A stretch of 10,684 bases of DNA from DATEJJ01 sp039649115 (lineage in GTDB: Bacteria > Actinomycetota > Actinomycetes > Mycobacteriales > Micromonosporaceae), in the NCBI GenBank assembly GCA_039649115.1, contig JBBWZQ010000295.1:1-10684 (forward strand). Direction: 5' to 3'. Below the pieces are notes generated by a model, which did no database searches, was not told the origin of the DNA, and was given only the letters and a program-made list of their open reading frames with translations. Made by a program: the position numbers and the translations under genes. This document shows, piece after piece, positions 1-7,805 of the stretch; position 1 is the stretch's first letter; each line of letters opens with the position of its first letter.

Positions 1-46
1 ATCTTGTCGAGTTTGGCATCGGAATCGGTGCCAAACTCGACAAGAT
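1..46. terminator. perfect 18-bp inverted repeat, probable terminator of the MMPL gene
   Basis: Positions 1-18 (ATCTTGTCGAGTTTGGCA) are the exact reverse complement of 29-46, separated by a 10-nt loop. The arms are about 44% GC in a region far above that. The repeat begins 17 bp after the TAA stop (63-65) of the minus-strand MMPL gene, so its transcript would fold into an 18-bp stem just after translation ends. There is no U-tract, as is common for actinobacterial terminators. It would work in either direction, but the gene to the left is outside the window. A dispersed palindromic repeat or a protein-binding site are alternatives. Confidence 0.7.
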
Positions 47-62
47 CCGGTAGCGGCCGGGA

Positions 63-2252
63 TTAGCCCACCGTCACCGGGTCCGCCCGTGCCGGCTTTG
101 GCTCGGCGTCTTCGGCCGGCTCCACGGCGAGGTGCGGCAGCCAGCTGCCGATCCACCGGGGCAGCCACCAGTTCGACCGGCCGAACAGGTGCATGAGCGC
201 CGGTACGAGCACGGTGCGCAGCACGAACGCGTCGATGAACACCGCGCTGGCCAGGCCGATGCCGAACTCCGCGATCACCCGTTGGCCGCCGAAGACGAAC
301 GCCATGAACACGCACACCATGATCGTTGCCGCGGCGGTGATGACCCGCCCGGTCGACGCCTGGCCGACGGTGATCGACCGCCGGTTGTCGCCCGTGTGCA
401 CCCATTCCTCGTGCATCCGGCTGACCAGGAACACCTGGTAGTCCATGGACAGGCCGAACAGGATCGCGAGCATGAAGGCGGGCAGGAACGCCTCCACCGG
501 CCCGGCCCGGCCCAACCCCAGCGCGTCGCTGCCCCAGCCCCACTGGAAGAAGGCGACCACGACGCCGAACGAGGCGCCCGCGGCGAGCAGGTTCATCACG
601 GCCGCGGTGAGCGGGACGACCACGCTGCGGAACGCGATCAGCAGCAGGATGAAGCCCAGGCTGACGATCACGCCGATGAACAGCGGGATCTTCCCCGTCA
701 GTACCCCGGCGAAGTCGTCGAAGATGGCGGTCTGCCCGCCCACGTACACCTTGAGGGTGTTGCCCCGCTCGGCGGGTGGGATGATGTCGTGCCGCAACCG
801 CTGGATCAGGTCGCTGGTCTTGGCGTCCTGCGGCGAGGTCGTGGGCACCACCTGGATGATCCCCAGCTTCGTGCCGGGCTGGGTGGGCAGCGCGAAGGCC
901 GCCCTGACGCCCGCGGTGGTCTGGACCTTGGGCAGCAGCGCGGCCAGCGCCTGCTGGTCGGCGGTGGAGTTGATCTCGCCGACCAGTTGCAGCGGACCGT
1001 TGAAGCCCGGACCGAAACCATCGACGAGCAGGTCGTACGCCTTGCGGGTGGTGGTGCTGGCCGGGTCGTTGCCCTGGTCTGAGGAGCCCAGGTGCAGCGA
1101 GAGTACCGGCGCCGTGAGGACCAGCATGACCACCAGCGCGACCGGGGCGAGCAGCTTCGGGTGCCGCTGCACGAAGCCGGCCCAGCGCGCCCAGAACCCG
1201 GTGGCGTTGACGTCCTGCGGACCCTGCTCGGCCAGCCGGCGCCGCTCCCGCCGGCTGAGCACCCGCATGCCCATCAGCCGCAGCAGCGCGGGGAGCAGGG
1301 TGATCGCGGCGAAGATGTTGAACAGCACCATGACCGCGGCGGAGACGCCGATGCCGTTGAGGAAGCTGAGGCCCAGCACGAACAGCCCGAGCATGGCGGC
1401 GCAGACGGTGAGGCCCGCGAAGATCACCGCCCGGCCGGAGGTGTTCAGCGCCCGCACCGCGGCCTCCTCGGGGCTCAGCCCCGCTTTCAGCCCGTTGCGG
1501 TGCCGGGTGACCACGAACAGCGCGTAGTCGATGCCGACGCCGAGGCCGATCAGCGTGGCGAAGGTCGGCGCGATCTCCGACATCGTGATCGCGTTGCTGA
1601 GCAGCCCGATGGTGAACGTCGCGGCGACCAGCGACAGGATCGCGGTCGCCAGCGGCAGCAACATCGACATCAGCGAGCCGAACGCGACGAACAGCACGAT
1701 CGCGGCCGCCACCACGCCGACCACCTCGGTCAGCCCGAGCGACACCTCGTTGACCTGCTGGATCGTGTTGCCCCCCAGCTCCACCTGCAGCGTGTCGGTG
1801 CGCGCGGACTGTGCGATGCTGATGATGTTCTTGACGTCCTCGACCGGTACCCGCCGCCCGAAGGTGCTCAGGTGGATCGTCGCGTACGCCGTGTGGCCGT
1901 CCGGACTGATCTGCGCGGCACCCCCCGTGGCGTACGGGCTGGTCACCGAGGCCACCTCCGGCGCGTGCGCGACCTTGTCCAGCATCGCCGCGACCGGCTG
2001 CCGCACCGAGGTGTCCTTGACCGAGCCCTGGCGCACGTGCCACACGATCGTGTCCGACTCGCCGGCCTGGGCCGGGAACGCGGACTGCAGCAGGCTCAGC
2101 GCCTTCGTCGACTCGGTACCCGGCAGCGCGAAGTTATCGTTGTAGCCGGTACCTACCGCCGAGTTGACCACGCCGACCCCGATGAGCGCGGCCAGCCACA
2201 GCAGCACCACCGTGAAGCGATGGCGGAAGCACCACCGTGCGAGAGCAGCCAT
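63..2252 (-). CDS. MMPL/RND-family membrane transporter
   Basis: This 729-residue inner-membrane exporter has the duplicated RND architecture of the MmpL/YdfJ group. TM1 (about residues 13-33) is followed by an extracytoplasmic domain (about 35-170) and a five-helix block (about 172-330). A further helix near 370 then leads to a second extracytoplasmic domain (about 390-520) and a last helix block (about 525-690). Each half has the Asp-Tyr pair that forms the proton relay in this family: D242-Y243 (GVGIDYALF) and D604-Y605 (LSMDYQVFL). Transport is therefore expected to be proton-driven. Substrates in the family are lipids, lipid-linked metabolites or drugs, and nothing here decides which. 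The ATG at 2252 is preceded by a G-run (2255-2262, read on minus). A TetR gene lies divergently 108 bp away and is the likely regulator. The length is normal for the shorter, non-mycobacterial MmpL proteins. Confidence 0.93.
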   Translation of the reverse strand: MAALARWCFRHRFTVVLLWLAALIGVGVVNSAVGTGYNDNFALPGTESTKALSLLQSAFPAQAGESDTIVWHVRQGSVKDTSVRQPVAAMLDKVAHAPEVASVTSPYATGGAAQISPDGHTAYATIHLSTFGRRVPVEDVKNIISIAQSARTDTLQVELGGNTIQQVNEVSLGLTEVVGVVAAAIVLFVAFGSLMSMLLPLATAILSLVAATFTIGLLSNAITMSEIAPTFATLIGLGVGIDYALFVVTRHRNGLKAGLSPEEAAVRALNTSGRAVIFAGLTVCAAMLGLFVLGLSFLNGIGVSAAVMVLFNIFAAITLLPALLRLMGMRVLSRRERRRLAEQGPQDVNATGFWARWAGFVQRHPKLLAPVALVVMLVLTAPVLSLHLGSSDQGNDPASTTTRKAYDLLVDGFGPGFNGPLQLVGEINSTADQQALAALLPKVQTTAGVRAAFALPTQPGTKLGIIQVVPTTSPQDAKTSDLIQRLRHDIIPPAERGNTLKVYVGGQTAIFDDFAGVLTGKIPLFIGVIVSLGFILLLIAFRSVVVPLTAAVMNLLAAGASFGVVVAFFQWGWGSDALGLGRAGPVEAFLPAFMLAILFGLSMDYQVFLVSRMHEEWVHTGDNRRSITVGQASTGRVITAAATIMVCVFMAFVFGGQRVIAEFGIGLASAVFIDAFVLRTVLVPALMHLFGRSNWWLPRWIGSWLPHLAVEPAEDAEPKPARADPVTVG

Positions 2253-2360
2253 CGTTCCCCCCCTGTATTTAATCGAACGACCGGTATTGTCTCAGGCAGG
2301 GTAGCGAGCGGATCCTGGCAGGAAGCTGAGCGGGGGGGTGAGCGAAAGGGGGTGCGTCCA
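2253..2360. promoter_or_regulatory. divergent promoter region between MMPL and tetR genes
   Basis: This 108-bp spacer must hold both promoters. Around 2265-2290 it contains the most A/T-rich stretch nearby. TATTGT (2285-2290) fits a TANNNT -10 box for the tetR direction, but no good -35 is visible. AACGACCGGT (2276-2285), centred on ACCGGT, resembles one half of a TetR-family operator; the other half is poorly conserved, so the exact operator is uncertain. The AAAGGGG ribosome site for tetR is at 2345-2351. Confidence 0.4.
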
Positions 2361-2972
2361 GTGGCACGCACCGTGGGGAGCGCGGCCGACCAGACCCGCC
2401 AGCGCATCCTGCAGACGGCGTCCGAGTTGTTCGTCGAGCACGGCTACGCCGGCACGTCCATCCGGGACATCAGCGAGCGGCTCGGCATGACCAAGGGCTC
2501 CCTCTACTACCACTTCTCGTCCAAGGAAGACCTCCTCTTCGCGCTCATCGCGCCGCTGTTCGGCGCCGTCGACGAATTCGTCGCCGCCGCCCGGGACTTC
2601 GGTCAGGTCACCCACGGGCTGGTCCGCCGCCTGGTCGACGTGCTGGACGAGCACGGGCCGATGCTGCGCTCGTTCCTCGGCGACCCGTCCCTGGAGCGCG
2701 CCAAGACGAGCCGGGACCGGCTGCCGGCCCGGTTCTTCGAACTGCAGGAGATCCTCGGCGGCGGGCCGGACGACGGCGCCATGCTGCGGGCCCGGTGCGC
2801 CCTCGGCGTGATCCACGCGGGGGTGCTCGCCCCGCGGATCCAGGACTGCACGCCGGAGGGCGGCCTGCCGACCATGCGGACGTCCCGCCTGTCCGAGGCG
2901 GAGAAAGCGTTCGTGACCGACGCCGCCATGGCAGTCCTGACGATCCCCATCGCCGCCCCCACCCCCCGCTGA
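2361..2972 (+). CDS. TetR/AcrR-family transcriptional regulator
   Basis: This 203-residue regulator has a classic TetR N-terminal helix-turn-helix. It runs from RQRILQTASELF (from about residue 13) through SIRDISERLGMTKGSLYYHF to the SSKEDLL segment near residue 60. The helical C-terminal half (about 65-200) is the ligand/dimer domain and is too divergent to name an inducer. I chose GTG 2361 because AAAGGGG lies 9 bp upstream; an in-frame GTG at 2352 would overlap that site. The reading frame stays open far upstream, but only as an antisense shadow of the MMPL gene. Being divergent from the exporter, it most likely represses that gene and itself and is released by an exported compound, as in many TetR-transporter pairs. 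That role is inferred from position. Confidence 0.9.
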   Translation: MARTVGSAADQTRQRILQTASELFVEHGYAGTSIRDISERLGMTKGSLYYHFSSKEDLLFALIAPLFGAVDEFVAAARDFGQVTHGLVRRLVDVLDEHGPMLRSFLGDPSLERAKTSRDRLPARFFELQEILGGGPDDGAMLRARCALGVIHAGVLAPRIQDCTPEGGLPTMRTSRLSEAEKAFVTDAAMAVLTIPIAAPTPR

Positions 2973-2978
2973 CCAACC

Positions 2979-2997
2979 GCCTCCGGCGGAGGGAGGC
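2979..2997 (+). terminator. small hairpin after tetR
   Basis: GCCTCC (2979-2984) and GGAGGC (2992-2997) form a 6-bp GC stem with a 7-nt loop, starting 7 bp after the tetR stop. There is no U-tract. It is a plausible weak transcription end, but the much stronger hairpin at 3089-3114 may be the real one. Confidence 0.35.
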
Positions 2998-3023
2998 TCA
3001 GCGATCTTGGAACGCGATACCGG

Positions 3024-3113
3024 TCAGCCGGAGCCGGAACATCTGTCCAGGATCTCGCGCCGGGTGGGCTTGTGGACGATCAGCTGGAGGCCGAGGGCCG
3101 TCAGGCCCTCGGC
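3024..3113 (-). pseudogene. coding-like scrap, C-terminal remnant of an unknown protein
   Basis: Read on the minus strand, this segment gives AEGLTALGLQLIVHKPTRR followed by EILDRCSGSG and a TGA (3024-3026). Nearly every codon ends in G or C, the signature of real coding sequence in this genome, yet upstream the frame continues only into a Pro run with no convincing start. It may be the tail of a degraded gene, possibly a transposase, but I recognise no family and it could be chance. The hairpin at 3089-3114 lies largely within it. Confidence 0.22.
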
Positions 3114-3114
3114 C
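3089..3114. terminator. perfect 11-bp-stem GC hairpin
   Basis: GGCCGAGGGCC (3089-3099) and GGCCCTCGGCC (3104-3114) are exact reverse complements around the 4-nt loop GTCA. This is the strongest hairpin between tetR and the glycosyltransferase gene, 116 bp past the tetR stop and 80 bp before the next start. It is a good candidate U-less terminator for tetR. It overlaps a coding-like scrap on the other strand, so it could also be an accident of codon use there. Confidence 0.5.
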
Positions 3115-3194
3115 GGCGGCGGCGGGAGCAACGGTCCGGAGCACGGCGGACCTACGACAGAATTGGTCGGGTTGGTTCGCGGACATAGAGGGTA

Positions 3195-5375
3195 GTGAAC
3201 CCTATGCTCGCGGCCCTTCTCCTATCAGGAATCGTAGCTGCTCCGGTCTCGTCGGCGGCACTGTTCGTGCCGTCGCGGCGGCGTGCCCGGGCGGCCGGTG
3301 CGTGGCCCGCCACCCGGCGCCTGCTGCTCGCACTGCTCGGCACCGCCGTGCTCACCGCCGCCGTCGGCGGGGTGCTGCGCCTGCTCGGCGTGGACCGGAC
3401 CAACCTGGTCGGTGCGATGGCCGCCCTGGTGGTCGCGAGCCTGGTCTGGCTGCCCGCGACCAGGCGGTGGAATGCCCGCGCGCACCTGTGCTGGGCCACC
3501 GCGGTGTTCCTGTTCGTGGTCTACCTCGCCTACATCCTGGACTGGACGTTCGCCAGCAACCTCGGCCCGTGGAGCACCGCCGGTGGCCTCCTGCTGTGGG
3601 CGTTCGAGGTGTTCGCCGCGGTCCTCGCCTGCGCGTACCTGTGGGAGCTGTGCGACGCGCTGGGCACCGAGCAGTGGCGGCGCCGGGTCAGCCCGAGCAC
3701 CCCGACCCCGGACACCGGCGGCCACCCGCCCTTCGTGAGCCTGCACGTGCCCGCGCACAACGAGCCGCCCGAGATGGTGATCGAGACGCTCCGCTCGCTG
3801 TCTCGCATCGAGTATCCCCGGTACGAGATCGTCGCGATCGACGACAACACCGAGGACGAGGAGATGTGGCGGCCGGTGGAACAGTGGTGCGCGGAGAACG
3901 GGGTGAAGTTCGCGCACCTGCACGACTGGCCCGGGTACAAGTCGGGTGCGCTGAACTACGCGCTGGGGGAGCTGACCGACCCGGCTGCTGAGCTGATCGG
4001 CGTGGTGGACTCGGACTACCAGATCGACCCGGGCTTCCTGTCGCGCTGCGCGCCGCTGTTCACCGATCCCGGGGTCAGCTTCATCCAGGCGCCGCAGGAC
4101 TACCGGGACTGGGCGCAGGACCGGTACTACCGGCGGCTGTACTACTCGTACAAGTACTTCTTCGCGATCTCGCAGCCCTCGCGCAACGAGCACAACGGCG
4201 CCATCTTCGCCGGCACCATGGGGCTGATCCGGCGCAGCGACCTGGAGCGCGCCGGCGGCTGGAACGAGTGGTGCATCACCGAGGACGCGGAACTGTCCCT
4301 TCGCCTGCTGCGCACCGGCGGCGGCGGCCTGCACGTGGACCAGTCGTGGGGGCACGGGGTGATGCCGCTGACGTTCGAGGCGCTCAAGAGCCAGCGGTAC
4401 CGGTGGTGCTTCGGCGGGATCCAGATCCTGCGCATGCACTGGCGGTCGCTGCTGCCCGGGCGGCCGACGCCGGAGAACCGGCTCACCCTGGCGCAGCGGT
4501 GGGCGTACCTGTCCGGGGCGCTGCAGTGGTACGGGGACCTGCTGGGGCTGGCGTTCTTCGTGTTCCTGCTGGCCGGCGCGATCAACCTGGCCAGCGGCGG
4601 CGACCAGCTGTTCCGCAAGCTCACCGCGTTCCTCGTCGCGACCGTACCGGTGCTGGTGGCGCTCGGGTTGGTGCGCGCGGTCGCGCTGCTGCGCCGCGGT
4701 ACCGGCGCATCCTGGCGGGACGCGCTCGGCGCCTTCTTCGTCTGGCAGTCGACCTCGCTGGTGGTCGCCCGCGCGTCGGTGCAGGGGCTGTTCTCCCGGC
4801 GCGCCGAGTTCCTGCGCACCCCGAAGACGAGCGAGACCGGTGCGTGGTGGGAGGCGCTGCGGGCCAACTGGGCGGAGACCCTGCTGGCGGTGCTCGGCAC
4901 GCTGGGCTTCGTGGCCGGGCTGACCCGGCTGGACACGTACAGCGGGCCGCTGCTGGCCGCGCTGCTCGTCTTCCCGACGCTCGGGATGGCCGCGGCGCCG
5001 TTCAACAGCCTGGCCGCCCGCCGGGCCGCGCTGCCCGAGCCGCTGCGGGCCCGGCGCCGTACCGAGTGGGCCCGCCAGCGCGGTGCCCTGGTCCGGGGCG
5101 CGGCGATCGGCGGCACCGGCGCGGTGCTGGTCGGCATGGCGATACTGCTGGGGCTGCTGCTCGCACCCAGCCCGCACCTGGTGAACCCGCCCGGGCTGCT
5201 GCAGCCGGGACGCGGGGGTGGCGCGCCGGCCACGTCGACACCGGCGCCCAGCCCGGCCGGCTCGGGTACCGGCGCGCCGTCGACGGCGCCCTCGATCGCG
5301 CCGTCGACCGGGGCGAGTACCGGTGCCAGCGAGGTGCCGTCACTGGCGCCGTCGCCCAGCGTCACGCCCAGTTAG
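3195..5375 (+). CDS. membrane family-2 glycosyltransferase, cellulose/hyaluronan synthase-like
   Basis: This 726-residue processive GT2 enzyme is expected to polymerise and extrude a polysaccharide from nucleotide sugars at the membrane. It has N-terminal helices (about residues 4-22, 40-65, 70-88, 98-114 and 128-148) and then a cytosolic catalytic domain with all four signatures: D216 in AIDDN, D272xD274 in VVDSDY, the T362-E363-D364 motif, and Q400RYRW404. Four or more helices follow (about 435-660). The protein ends in a Pro/Ser/Thr/Ala-rich tail of about 65 residues that resembles substrates of actinobacterial O-mannosylation. No PilZ domain is present. The polymer cannot be told from sequence; a beta-glucan is only one option. 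GTG 3195 has AGAGGG just 2 bp upstream. ATG 3204, in frame and 11 bp from it, is an equally likely start. It stands alone, and its stop overlaps that of the convergent stress-protein gene. Confidence 0.9.
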   Translation: MNPMLAALLLSGIVAAPVSSAALFVPSRRRARAAGAWPATRRLLLALLGTAVLTAAVGGVLRLLGVDRTNLVGAMAALVVASLVWLPATRRWNARAHLCWATAVFLFVVYLAYILDWTFASNLGPWSTAGGLLLWAFEVFAAVLACAYLWELCDALGTEQWRRRVSPSTPTPDTGGHPPFVSLHVPAHNEPPEMVIETLRSLSRIEYPRYEIVAIDDNTEDEEMWRPVEQWCAENGVKFAHLHDWPGYKSGALNYALGELTDPAAELIGVVDSDYQIDPGFLSRCAPLFTDPGVSFIQAPQDYRDWAQDRYYRRLYYSYKYFFAISQPSRNEHNGAIFAGTMGLIRRSDLERAGGWNEWCITEDAELSLRLLRTGGGGLHVDQSWGHGVMPLTFEALKSQRYRWCFGGIQILRMHWRSLLPGRPTPENRLTLAQRWAYLSGALQWYGDLLGLAFFVFLLAGAINLASGGDQLFRKLTAFLVATVPVLVALGLVRAVALLRRGTGASWRDALGAFFVWQSTSLVVARASVQGLFSRRAEFLRTPKTSETGAWWEALRANWAETLLAVLGTLGFVAGLTRLDTYSGPLLAALLVFPTLGMAAAPFNSLAARRAALPEPLRARRRTEWARQRGALVRGAAIGGTGAVLVGMAILLGLLLAPSPHLVNPPGLLQPGRGGGAPATSTPAPSPAGSGTGAPSTAPSIAPSTGASTGASEVPSLAPSPSVTPS

Positions 5376-5884
5376 GATGCCGTGCTCTCCTGCCAGTTCA
5401 GCCGGGTGAGCAGTTGGCGGGCCTGCTCGGCGAATTCGGCGTCCACGCTGATGGCGTACTGGCTCGCCGACAGCGAGCTGCGCGAGGTGAAGTCGCGGCG
5501 CCCGCCGGACATCGCGTGCGCGACGGCGCCGAAGATGGCGCCCCACACCGCACCGATGACCAGTCCGGCGAGCAGCACCCGCCACCAGGCGGACACGCTG
5601 AACAGGCCGAACAGCAGGCCGATGAGCAGCCCGAACCAGGCGCCGCTGCCGGTGCCGGCCAGCGCCGCCCGGCCCGTGGTCAGCCGGCCCAGTACCTTCT
5701 CCACCAGGCGCAGGTCGGTGCCGATGATCGCGGTCTGCTCGACCGGGAACTGGTTGTCGGACAGGAAGTCCACCGCCCGCTGCGCGGACAGGTAGTCCGC
5801 GAAGGTGGCGACGGTCACGGTGGGGCGGCCCACGCCGGGTACGCCCGCCTCGAACTGGCTGTCGGAAATCGGGGGTAGGGACAC
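5372..5884 (-). CDS. YflT-type general stress protein (17M-like) with glycine-rich membrane hairpin
   Basis: This 170-residue protein opens with a YflT/GS17M-like domain (about residues 22-70: TVTVATFADYLSAQRAV, then FPVEQTAIIGTDLRLVE). This fold is related to stress-induced small proteins of Bacillus and is frequent in actinobacteria. Two glycine-spaced hydrophobic stretches (about 73-96 and 102-123) form a membrane hairpin. A short C-terminal soluble part (about 130-165) contains a second beta-alpha segment. GTG 5884 is fixed by a perfect AGGAGG 5 bp upstream. It is the last gene of the minus-strand operon, 11 bp after the diguanylate cyclase. The biochemical role of the family is unknown; a part in envelope or osmotic stress is only suggested by related proteins. 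The stop codon overlaps that of the glycosyltransferase gene by 4 bp. Confidence 0.8.
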   Translation of the reverse strand: MSLPPISDSQFEAGVPGVGRPTVTVATFADYLSAQRAVDFLSDNQFPVEQTAIIGTDLRLVEKVLGRLTTGRAALAGTGSGAWFGLLIGLLFGLFSVSAWWRVLLAGLVIGAVWGAIFGAVAHAMSGGRRDFTSRSSLSASQYAISVDAEFAEQARQLLTRLNWQESTAS

Positions 5885-5889
5885 GTGTG

Positions 5890-5895
5890 CCTCCT
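5890..5895 (-). promoter_or_regulatory. perfect Shine-Dalgarno of the YflT-type gene
   Basis: AGGAGG on the minus strand, directly next to the TAG stop of the cyclase gene (5896-5898) and 5 bp before GTG 5884. It decides the start, since the frame is open far upstream. The tight junction suggests translation of the two genes is coupled, and the strong site could make the stress protein more abundant than the cyclase. Confidence 0.85.
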
Positions 5896-7800
5896 CTAGT
5901 GGGGTGGCACCCTCTGTTCCCACATCGGCCTGGGCGTAACCGAGTACCCGCCCTTGCCGCTGTGCTTGGCCGCGTACATGGCGGCGTCGGCGTCGCGCAG
6001 CAGCCGGTCCGCGTCCTCCCGGTCGCCGGTCGCCATGCCGATGCTCGCGCCCACCGACAGCAGGTGCCCCTCCACGTCGACCGGTACCGCCAGCGCCAGC
6101 CCCATCCGCTCGGCGAGGGTGCGCGCGTGCTCGGGCGAGGTGTCCGCGAGCAGCACGGCGAACTCGTCCCCGCCCAGCCTGGCGACCGTGTCCGACGGGC
6201 GTACGCACTCGCGCAGCCGCCGCGCGACCGCCACCAGGAGACCGTCGCCCACGGCGTGACCGTACGAGTCGTTGATCTTCTTGAAGTCGTCCAGGTCGAT
6301 CACGAGGATGGTGACGTCGGACCCGTCCGGCCCGGGCGCGTCGTGCACCAGCCGGACCCGCTCGTCGAACAGCGCCCGGTTGGCCAGGTCGGTCAGCGCG
6401 TCGTGCGTCGCCTCGTGGCGCAGCCGGTCCTGCAGCTCGCGCGCCTCGGTGACGTCGCGCGCGTTGTAGACGATGCCGCCCACGCTGGGGTTGTCCAGCA
6501 GGTTCACCGCGATCACGTCCAGCCAGCGCCACGATCCGTCGGCGTGCCGGACCCGCAGTTGCAGCGCGTTGCCGTCGTCCGGTCCGGCGAGCAGCCGCGT
6601 GTTCATGCGGTGCCAGCCGGGCAGGTCGTCGGCGTGCATCTGGTTGACGATGCCCTGCAGGGACCGGTACGGCGGGGGGAATCCCAGCACCCGCTCCAGT
6701 GCCGGGCTGGCGTACCCGACGTGGCCGTCGCGGGTCGCCACCATCGTGATGTCCGACGCGTGCTGCAACAGCGAACGGAACCGCTCCTCCTGGCGGCGCA
6801 GTCGCAGCAGGCTCTCGTCCAGGTTGGTCACCAGCCGGGCGTTGTCGTGGAAGGCGAGCATCTGGCGGGTGAGCACCAACCCGGTGATCGTCATGGCGCC
6901 GGCGGTGGCACCCCACGCGCGCAGGCCGGACCCGCCCCACAGGAGATCGCTGACGAGCAGCAGTTGCGTCGCGGCCACGGCCAGGTAGGGCAGCCGGCTG
7001 TAGGCGCGCCTGGGCCGCGGGGCCAGCGCGTCCGGCCGGGCCCGCATCTGCAGTTCCTGGACGCGCGGCGTGACCGCGAACAGGATGCCCGGCAGCAGCC
7101 GGACGACCATCAGCGGGCCGTGGTCGGTGGCGTGCGGCAGCACCGGGTTGAGCGCGGTCAGCAGGCCGATGACCACCGCACAGGTGCCGCCCACGACCGC
7201 GGCGGCGAGCGTGAACGGCGCGGTGCCGCTCAGGATCAGCTTCAGCAGGCCGAACGCGGCCATCAACATGAGTGCGGAGCCCACCGTGGACGTGACCAGG
7301 GCGGCCGGGTCCGCGCCGACCGAGCCGCTGACCAGGAAGTACCACGCGAAGACGGCAACCGAGGTCATCACGGTGGCGGCGTCCAGCCACAGCCGCTTGC
7401 GTTCGGAACCGGTGCTGCCGAGGGGGTGGGTGAGCATCGCCACGACCATGCAGACCACGCCGCCGGCCACCAGGGCGCTCTGCGCCGTGCCCACGGTCCC
7501 GGCACCCGGGTCGCTGATCACCAGCCGCACCTGGACCAGGTCCCCGACCGTGAACATGGTGCCGGCCACGGTCATCGCCCGCCAGAACCGGCGCACCAGG
7601 GGCGCCCCGGCGCCCAGCCGGCTCACCCGGCGGCAGAGCAGGATGAACAGGACGTCGGCGGTGAGGCTGACCAGCCAGTACGGCACGCTCCCGCGACCGC
7701 CCAGCAGGTACCAGCAGCCGCCGAACACGGCGAGCCCGGCCAGCCCGCGCAGCACCGGGTCCCGCCAGGCCGGCCGCGCTCCCGTCTCGCGTGCACGCAC
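5896..7800 (-). CDS. membrane-bound PAS-GGDEF diguanylate cyclase
   Basis: This 634-residue protein makes cyclic di-GMP from two GTP. The N-terminal half (about residues 16-310) has roughly nine or ten hydrophobic helices. A short coiled linker (LDESLLRLRRQEERF) leads into a PAS domain (about 339-455, with DGSWRWLDV and the end motif VYNARDVTE). The GGDEF domain (about 462-620) follows. Its active-site motif G543-G-D-E-F547 is intact, the metal-binding D502 region reads VIDLDDFKKIND, and the product-inhibition site R534xxD537 is present exactly 5 residues before GGDEF. It should therefore be active and feedback-limited. There is no EAL domain. GTG 7800 lies 5 bp after the upstream stop, with a weak GGGCGG site; TTG 7809, overlapping that stop, is an alternative. 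What the membrane and PAS parts sense is unknown. Confidence 0.9.
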   Translation of the reverse strand: MRARETGARPAWRDPVLRGLAGLAVFGGCWYLLGGRGSVPYWLVSLTADVLFILLCRRVSRLGAGAPLVRRFWRAMTVAGTMFTVGDLVQVRLVISDPGAGTVGTAQSALVAGGVVCMVVAMLTHPLGSTGSERKRLWLDAATVMTSVAVFAWYFLVSGSVGADPAALVTSTVGSALMLMAAFGLLKLILSGTAPFTLAAAVVGGTCAVVIGLLTALNPVLPHATDHGPLMVVRLLPGILFAVTPRVQELQMRARPDALAPRPRRAYSRLPYLAVAATQLLLVSDLLWGGSGLRAWGATAGAMTITGLVLTRQMLAFHDNARLVTNLDESLLRLRRQEERFRSLLQHASDITMVATRDGHVGYASPALERVLGFPPPYRSLQGIVNQMHADDLPGWHRMNTRLLAGPDDGNALQLRVRHADGSWRWLDVIAVNLLDNPSVGGIVYNARDVTEARELQDRLRHEATHDALTDLANRALFDERVRLVHDAPGPDGSDVTILVIDLDDFKKINDSYGHAVGDGLLVAVARRLRECVRPSDTVARLGGDEFAVLLADTSPEHARTLAERMGLALAVPVDVEGHLLSVGASIGMATGDREDADRLLRDADAAMYAAKHSGKGGYSVTPRPMWEQRVPPH

Positions 7801-7805
7801 CCCGA

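Noticed and set aside
132..2360. Long plus-strand open frames (132-1082, 445-1527, and the stretch upstream of the TetR start from 1092)
   Set aside because: They are antisense to the MMPL gene. Their translations are His/Arg/Gln/Asp-rich low-complexity strings with no domain, as expected from GC-rich shadow frames.
3225..5177. 650-residue minus-strand open frame opposite the glycosyltransferase
   Set aside because: The plus-strand frame has every GT2 catalytic motif; the minus frame is rich in Gln/Arg/Gly/Pro with no recognisable domain.
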